Shown here: in pieces, positions 58,469 to 64,000 of the stretch
Layout: each line of letters starts with the position of its first letter
Position numbering within the stretch: position 1 is the first letter of the stretch
Assembly (NCBI RefSeq): GCF_000003195.3
Contig: NC_012874.2
Coordinates: forward strand, 60,889,768-60,953,767
Direction: 5' to 3'
DNA length: 64,000 bases
Origin: Sorghum bicolor
Lineage: Eukaryota; Streptophyta; Magnoliopsida; Poales; Poaceae
Notes under the pieces: generated by a model
The model's input: the letters and a program-made list of their open reading frames with translations, nothing else
Database searches by the model: none
What the model was told of the DNA's origin: nothing
Program-made: the position numbers and the translations under genes

Positions 58469-59694
58469 CCCCTGGCCCCTGGAGGAGAGAGCCTCTCAAC
58501 CCTAATTCATTGTTCTTCAAGGGAGAAGAAGCCTCTGATCAAGATTAGAGCCACCACATCAATTGGACATCTAGATTAGCATAGCTACATAGGATTAGAA
58601 CTAGAAGGAGTCAATCTTCGATTGGTTTCCGGGTCTGTCAAGAGGATTCTTGGTAATTCTCTAATTGTGCTTCTAATTGTTCTTCTAATTATCTTTGTTC
58701 TTCAATATTATGAATATGACTTTGTTCTACTTCAATATATTGCTTATGACTTTGCTCTACTTGCTTATATTCAAGATTATATTGTTCTTAGTTTATCATA
58801 GTTATGTACTTGGCTTAGTTAGATTGGATCTATATACATGCTTAGGATCGTATAGCGTTTATCCATCGGATCCATGGGTAAATGATAGATATTGTGTAGG
58901 CGTGGTGCTTATACCGTATTTATCTGCGATTGTACCCAATATGCCAGATCGTGGGGTAGTTCGTGATAGTGACAGCTTCATTGATTCTTATATAGTCCCC
59001 CTCTCGTGTATTGGGCTGGCAGAGCAATATTATTACAGGGGAGTGATTGCTATGTTTCTCATTTACCTTGCTAATATCACTATGCATGGGCGTAGTCTTG
59101 TCTCACAATGATTGCTAAGTATGCTTACACTAATTATGATAATGCTAGACTATATAGTTGAGAATAACTTAGGGAATATTCTTGTAGTTCGTTCTAATAC
59201 CATGCTAATGACTTTCTAGAGTATCTAATTGAGGTGCTTATCATATTTATTATGTGGCTAAGTTATGATCAGATTAATTATCCTTATCACTGTTCATTAT
59301 TTCATATATCTTTTATGTGACACTTATCCCTGTATGAAGAGTTAGATAAATGTTCTCAATTATACATGCAATGATAGATGCTCAATCTCATATTCTATTC
59401 TGTAATCAATAGTGATGATTGTTAATCCCTTCCCAGTGGTAAAAATATAAATAACGATACCTGGAATACTTCCCGGTTAAAATGCTACATCGGTATTAAT
59501 CTGTGCGCTTGCAGATCCCATTCATTATTTATTTAGAAGAGCAATTGCATATTTCAATACCGCGTCTCTTATATCATGCTGGGGATGACAACTTGACTTA
59601 AGTGGTATGAGGGATAGGTTTGGCATTTTTGGCACCGTTACTAGATTTAGAGAACTTAGTCTACTTTTGGTAATGATGTTAAGAATAGCCAACA
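58469..59694 (+). repeat. 3' LTR of the outer element, second part
   Basis: Matches 41366-42591. It ends AGCCAACA, followed by target duplication CTCTC (59695-59699). Confidence 0.9.
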
Positions 59695-59699
59695 CTCTC

Positions 59700-62418
59700 C
59701 CTCGCCTCGTTCTACCTGAAATCTGGTCCATGACCATCTTAATGCCTCGTCCGCTTTCTGGTTGCACGTTTGTTCCAGCGAGCACCTGGATCTGCAATGT
59801 ACCTTGGGCCAATGTAGTCTGGCCACTGCCCCTCATCTAGGAAAGGCTCAAAACGGGGCGACCAAGTAAGCACAAGGCTATCAACACTCAACTCCCATGG
59901 TATCTTGGTCTTGTAGTCAAAGTTGCGATGCCTAGCTGCTGCAATATAGTGAGAACAAGGAGAGTGGTACTGTCTTGGTCTCCCACATCCACATAAAAAA
60001 TCAGTAAGGACAACAATATAACTCCTTGATGGTCGGATCTCACCATCTGACGTTGTACCACCCCTTTCAGTGACCTGGTACTTGCTAGTGGCATGGTCAA
60101 AACACTCTATGTCATGTGTCCTAGCCCTTTCCTTTGCCTTGTCAAGGTGCTTCTTGAGCATGTCTATCGTTGAACCAGGCCACTCTATTTCAGATTATTA
60201 CTCTGTAATTGCAATGCTTGAGCATGTCTATCGTTGAACCAGGCCACTAGCCTATAAAAGGTAAAAGATACAATGGCATTGACTGGCATGGCACGTATAC
60301 CCTTGAGCACACTATTAAATGACTCTGCCATGTTGCTAGTCTGAAACTCGTACCTCCATCCACCATCATCATGGGCTCTTGTCCATTTCTCAGGTTCTCT
60401 CATCAAACCTAGCAGCCACTGCCTACCTTCTACATTTGTTGCGGTTTTTAGCTGCTCCAACTTCTCCTCAAAAAACGACACCTCAAGCATTCGAGCAACC
60501 TCCTCGAATAGAGGAAAGTTGTCCTTCGTACCATCCTTCCGAAGTAAATTCTCTGCAAGGTGTCTAGTACACCAACGATGGTGCAAAGGTGCATAACCAG
60601 GAATCTGCTCCTGTACGGCACTGAGTATGCCCTGGTGCCTATCAGATATGACACCAACCTCCCTATGTGCGCCAATGACATGTATCCGAACAAGGCACAT
60701 GAACCAACCCCAGCTATCTTTGTTCTCTCTCTCCACCAAAGCAAAAGCCAAAGGAACCAATGTGTTGTCTACGTCACAGGAAATGGCTACCAAAAGAGTG
60801 CCCATGTACTTGCCAAGAAGAAAAGTACCATCAATTGATAACACTGGACGGCAGTGCCTAAAGGCCTGGACACACTGTGGAAAACACCAGAAAGCATGAA
60901 AGAATATCTACCTCCCATTCCTCCATTCATTAGGCTTCGGAATGTACTTGTAATGCATGCCTGGATTTGCTGCTTTCATTGCATTGAACATTGCTGGCAG
61001 CTACTCGTACCCCTCCTCCCAGTCTCCATATATCATCTTCCAGGCCCTTTGCTTTGCCCTCCATGCTTTGCCATACTTTATATCATACTTAAATATCTTC
61101 TGAGCCATGTCCATAATTGTTCTGACCTTCAAGTTGGGCTGACCCTTTAAAGTTATGCATAACGTACTAGCAATAAGGGTAGAGGTCAACTGTCAATGCT
61201 TCTGTTGAAGGTCAGTCTGGGCACAAGTGTGTGGACCTACAATTTTTGTGATCTTGAACTTCCCGGTGGCCTTCTGTTTACGAGCACAGACCCTCCAGTT
61301 GCAATCTAACATCTCACACACAACCGTGTAGCGGCGCTCAACATAGGAATGCATCACCTTGAAGGGTCTTTTACGTATTACAGAATATTGTTGTAACCAC
61401 CTTCTTAAGCTGGGCAAGTCATTAAAGATCATGCCCTTCTGAATTTGCACACTGTCACTAGGCTCAGGAGCCTCCAGCAGCTCATCATCTCTTCCCTCTG
61501 CATAAGCATTTTGAGAATGACTGAGGTCACTAAACTCATGAACTAGTGGATCACGATCAGGACAGAAACGTCTGATAAGCTCCATTTCTTGTTCACTTAA
61601 AGGTGCAACTGGACGGTCATCATCGGAATCAACAACTCTAGCTGTGCCATAGGGCTCCTCATCATCCTCAATATTAACATCCAAACTATTAGATGATATA
61701 AAAGCTGCGTCAACATTAAATGATGGAGGCACAGGATGACAACAATCATTACTTGGATTGTCACCTACAACAAAACCACAAATATGGATACAATTGAGAC
61801 AACGAAAATAGACGAAGGAAGGCTAACAAAATGAATAATGTAACTACGCAACTTACATTGAATTGTCTGGGTCATAGGGGTCTCTAGGCAGCCAACACCA
61901 ACACCACCGACAAATGTTCCAGCCTCATTGGGACCGGATTGAGCATCAAGAACGACAACCACATCTTCCACACCCACCTCGTGACTGGGTACTGGGGGAG
62001 CTGAGGGTGCCGGATTGTCCGGTTCCGGCGAGAACCCACCAATGGGTGGTTGGCAATTAAGAGGAGAATCCACTAGAGGGGTTGGCTCCTTGGACAAGTT
62101 GCGCACAACCAAATCCAAACATTGAAACTCATTCTTCATGACAGTTTTGACATATTTGTCCCATTGAACCTCGGATACAATTGGGACCAACCACCTAAAA
62201 ATTGTCCCTGACCGGCCATGATGAAGTACCCCCTCAACTAAGATTTCTTCTTCATTTGAATTACATTTAAGCTCATCACGAGCACTACCCATCAATTCAG
62301 AAAACAAGGGCCGCTCATCAAACATCAAAGGGACCCTTTGCATTCCAACAAAACCAACATTGCCAAACTGATCTTCCTCCACAATTCCTCCATGATATAG
62401 AGTTACTACATTGTCCAT
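59700..62418 (-). pseudogene. MULE transposase (mudrA-like), decayed
   Basis: Exon 1 (61857-62418) encodes an N-terminal region from MDNVVTLYHGG, and a clean intron (61764-61856) joins it in frame to the rest. Next come an acidic region, the MuDR/FAR1-type DNA-binding domain (about 61230-61480; PFKVMHSYVERRYTVVCE, CNWRVCARK) and the catalytic domain (60260-60844). Catalytic residues are visible: D in LSIDGTFL, D in VISDRHQG, E in SNMAESFN. A SWIM zinc finger (CGCGRPRQYHSPCSH) is near 59985. Stops interrupt the frame after QQKH (about 61193), near 61003 and near 60910; a 32-bp duplication shifts the frame near 60200. The C-terminal knuckle is stranded at 40831-40930 by the retroelement. Confidence 0.88.
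60151..60251. repeat. 32-bp direct duplication within the transposase
   Basis: cttgagcatgtctatcgttg plus aaccaggccact occurs at about 60152-60183 and 60220-60251, separated by about 36 bp. It breaks the reading frame between the catalytic and SWIM parts. Confidence 0.9.
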
Positions 62419-63032
62419 CTAATTGATATACAAAACACCCAAGTTACTAGGCATATAACTAATATAGGTAAAACACCTATATATCTATGTAAGTAAATAC
62501 GTATGTAACTAACTATATAACTAAAATTACAAACTAGATTGATCTAACTAAATTACATAACTAAATTTTACAAATATTAGATAAACTACTCTAAATTACA
62601 TAACTAAACTTTACAAATATTACATAAACAATATATTACATAATGGATATCTCATATTCATACAAATTATACCAAAACTAATACCAATATAAAAAATTGC
62701 TACATGAATTATTTTAAAAATATAAAACTTACAAAACTAAATACATTATCTAAACAATTATACAACTAAAAAAATTACCTAACCTCGGTGCTTCGCGCGC
62801 CTCCTACGCAGCAGCGAGGCGGACGGGGGCAGCGGCGGGGCCGGCAGGGGGCACCCGCGGGGAGGGCCGGGAGCACCGGCGGGGGCGGCAGGGGGAGGCG
62901 CCGCGGCGGGCCGCCTGGGGGGAGCGGCGGCCGGGGAGCGTGGCGGGCGGCCTTGAGCGTGGAGCGTGGAGGGGGAGGAGAACGAAGGAGGCGGCCTCGG
63001 GCGGGCAAGGCCGGGCGGGATTTTTGTCTCAA
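62419..63032 (-). promoter_or_regulatory. MULE transposase upstream region
   Basis: AT-rich for 350 bp (62420-62775) and then strongly GC-rich (62776-63010) up to the right inverted repeat. The GC-rich part is open on both strands but repetitive in Gly/Arg/Pro; I take it as 5' leader or promoter rather than a gene. Confidence 0.45.
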
Positions 63033-63264
63033 TACCTCGGCGCCAGGATCTGTGGCGTCGAGCCTTTTTTTTCTGCCACATACGACGCCACGTCAGAAGC
63101 CACGCTGGGGTCGGCCAGAGAGGTCGACGCCGTGATCCATGGCGTCGAGCCGTGTAACCTCGACGCCATGAAGCATGGCGTTGACCCCCTAGGTCCGATT
63201 AAGTTTTCCAGGGTCCAAAAGAGAATTTTATTCAAAAAAAAGTTACAAATTGTAAAAAATTGGG
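63033..63264 (-). repeat. MULE right terminal inverted repeat
   Basis: Inverse of 34510-34740. It contains the same type of hairpins (about 63039-63062, 63122-63150 and 63157-63184). Ends AATTTTTTAC.../...AAATTGGG at the target duplication. Confidence 0.9.
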
Positions 63265-63273
63265 GATGAGTGC
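63265..63273. repeat. MULE 9-bp target-site duplication (right)
   Basis: GATGAGTGC, identical to 34501-34509. Confidence 0.95.
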
Positions 63274-64000
63274 CCGGTCTCTTCTACGCGCGAGAGCTCG
63301 GTGGCCTCCTACCTGCTCGCGCAATCTCGTTGGCCGCCCCTCGATCGGGATCGTAGCGCTCGTCACCGGCCACCGGCTCGTGACCCTAGGGACTACCGTC
63401 GACTGCCTAGTGGCTCGCCCCCGAGCCTCCCGTCGCTCACCTCCGAGCCGTAGATGTGTGCGCACCGCTGTTGCTTGGTCCAACGGAGGTGGAGCAGCCG
63501 CCGACGGAGACGACAGAGCTGGAGGAGCACCAGATATGCATCGTGGAGGTGAGTGCTATCGGTCGTCGGGCCATGCTAGGTGGCGCGTAGCGATCCCAGG
63601 CAGGGTTGCCAAGCGACCAACGTCCGCTTCGTCCAGATGCAATAACATTTTAACATGTGATGTTTCTTTTTACAACAACACACGAACATTCGATTACTAC
63701 CTGAATTTGTATCTGAGTAGGAACAGTGAACAAGCTCAAATACTTTAAGTATTTTAGTCATATTTTGGTTATCTCTTTTGGTGATATGCTTTGAGAAATA
63801 AACTATTGCAATTCCTAAAAAGTTCGATGCAACACAATGCTATACAAATGCTATACAAAGTGAAATACATAATTGATCTTCACTTTATATAAAACATTAA
63901 ACACCGTATAGACTATTCTTTGTTTATGGGTCGTATGACTTGTCATTTTAAATGTCTGTATGTTAGATTCAAGGTTTTTAGATACAAAGGGTCGTCTGCG
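63274..64000. other. Unassigned flank right of the MULE
   Basis: GC-rich and open on plus to about 63600, then AT-rich. The open frame is continuous with 34397-34509 across the empty MULE site, which could mean the MULE landed in an exon-like or captured GC-rich segment. No domain recognised, and nothing identified after 63750. Confidence 0.3.

Larger units (their letters stand above)
40931..59694 (+). mobile_element. Non-autonomous Athila-like Ty3/gypsy element (outer, carrying nested elements)
   Basis: The 5' LTR is 40931-42591 (1661 bp). The 3' LTR is 47546-47980 plus 58469-59694 (also 1661 bp in total), split by an inserted relative. The LTRs start TATTGACGG/TGTTGATGG (mutated TGTTGACGG) and end CCAACA. 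The primer-binding site and Gag type fit the Athila lineage. It encodes Gag and protease-like domains but no reverse transcriptase or integrase, so it depends on a partner. The LTRs differ at roughly 25 positions by eye (about 1.5%), an older insertion than the chromovirus. Confidence 0.88.
34510..63264 (-). mobile_element. Large Mutator-like element (MULE) with accessory genes
   Basis: A 28,755-bp element bounded by ~230-bp terminal inverted repeats starting CCCAATTTTTT and a perfect 9-bp target duplication. Removing the 18.8-kb retroelement block (40931-59694 plus one CTCTC) leaves about 10 kb. On minus it encodes a decayed mudrA-like transposase (62418 to about 40831), then a plant-mobile-domain gene, then a zinc-finger gene; a second zinc-finger gene near the left end is on plus. 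Element ends, duplication and transposase all agree, so the boundaries are firm. It is probably no longer autonomous, but its short GRF-type gene is intact. Confidence 0.93.

Noticed and set aside
1..64000. tRNA, rRNA or other structured RNA genes
   Set aside because: I saw no cloverleaf-compatible or rRNA-like sequence. The tRNA-related words present are retrotransposon primer-binding sites.

Overview
This is nuclear DNA of a grass, most likely Sorghum or a close Andropogoneae relative. I infer this from the many copies of a Tourist-type MITE ending in GGCCTTGTTTAG, the GC-rich intronless glycosyltransferase gene, and the families of nested LTR retrotransposons. Only one ordinary host gene is clear: a GT34 Golgi glycosyltransferase on the minus strand at 15838-17286. 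Everything else is transposable elements, fragments of captured genes, or sequence I could not assign.

Layout. 1-8600: a GC-rich start, a truncated Stowaway-like MITE, then a gene-like stretch (GC-rich leader, AT-rich intron-like DNA, a 121-bp tandem duplication, a diverged ~570-bp duplication) with no convincing protein. 8600-15600: a MITE bed with two nested insertions and a decayed LINE 3' end (12030-13130). 15838-17286: the GT34 gene. 18073-33870: Helitron termini and a gene fragment, split by a complete, very young Ty3/gypsy chromovirus on the minus strand (19007-32847; two 4020-bp LTRs, target duplication CTTGG, one intact 1494-codon gag-pol). 34510-63264: a Mutator-like element (MULE) with long hairpin-rich terminal inverted repeats and a perfect 9-bp target duplication (GATGAGTGC). 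Besides a decayed transposase it carries an intact GRF-type zinc-finger/coiled-coil gene, a second broken zinc-finger gene and a broken plant-mobile-domain gene. Its transposase is split by 18.8 kb of nested retroelements (40931-59694): an Athila-like non-autonomous element with two protease-like domains, a related element inside its 3' LTR, and a small Dasheng/Retand-like non-autonomous element inside that.

The strongest candidate for something new is the small extra ORF of the chromovirus (27870-28337, minus), between the primer-binding site and gag. Its first 21 residues after Met copy the histone H3 tail at 16 of 21 positions, keeping the ARKS block around Lys9 but replacing Lys4, Lys14 and Lys18. 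A helical segment and a very acidic tail follow instead of a histone fold. The same element's integrase ends in a chromodomain, so one element appears to encode both a histone-tail reader and a histone-tail mimic. Other notable points are two homologous introns in the MULE's mobile-domain gene, one flanked by 22-bp direct repeats; premature stops in the decayed elements that all fit C-to-T decay at methylated sites; and a mosaic retroelement whose internal region switches between families.

Limits: all exon structures come from reading splice sites by eye. Family names for transposons rest on termini, primer-binding sites and protein motifs, with no database search. LTR identity was compared by eye, not by computed alignment.
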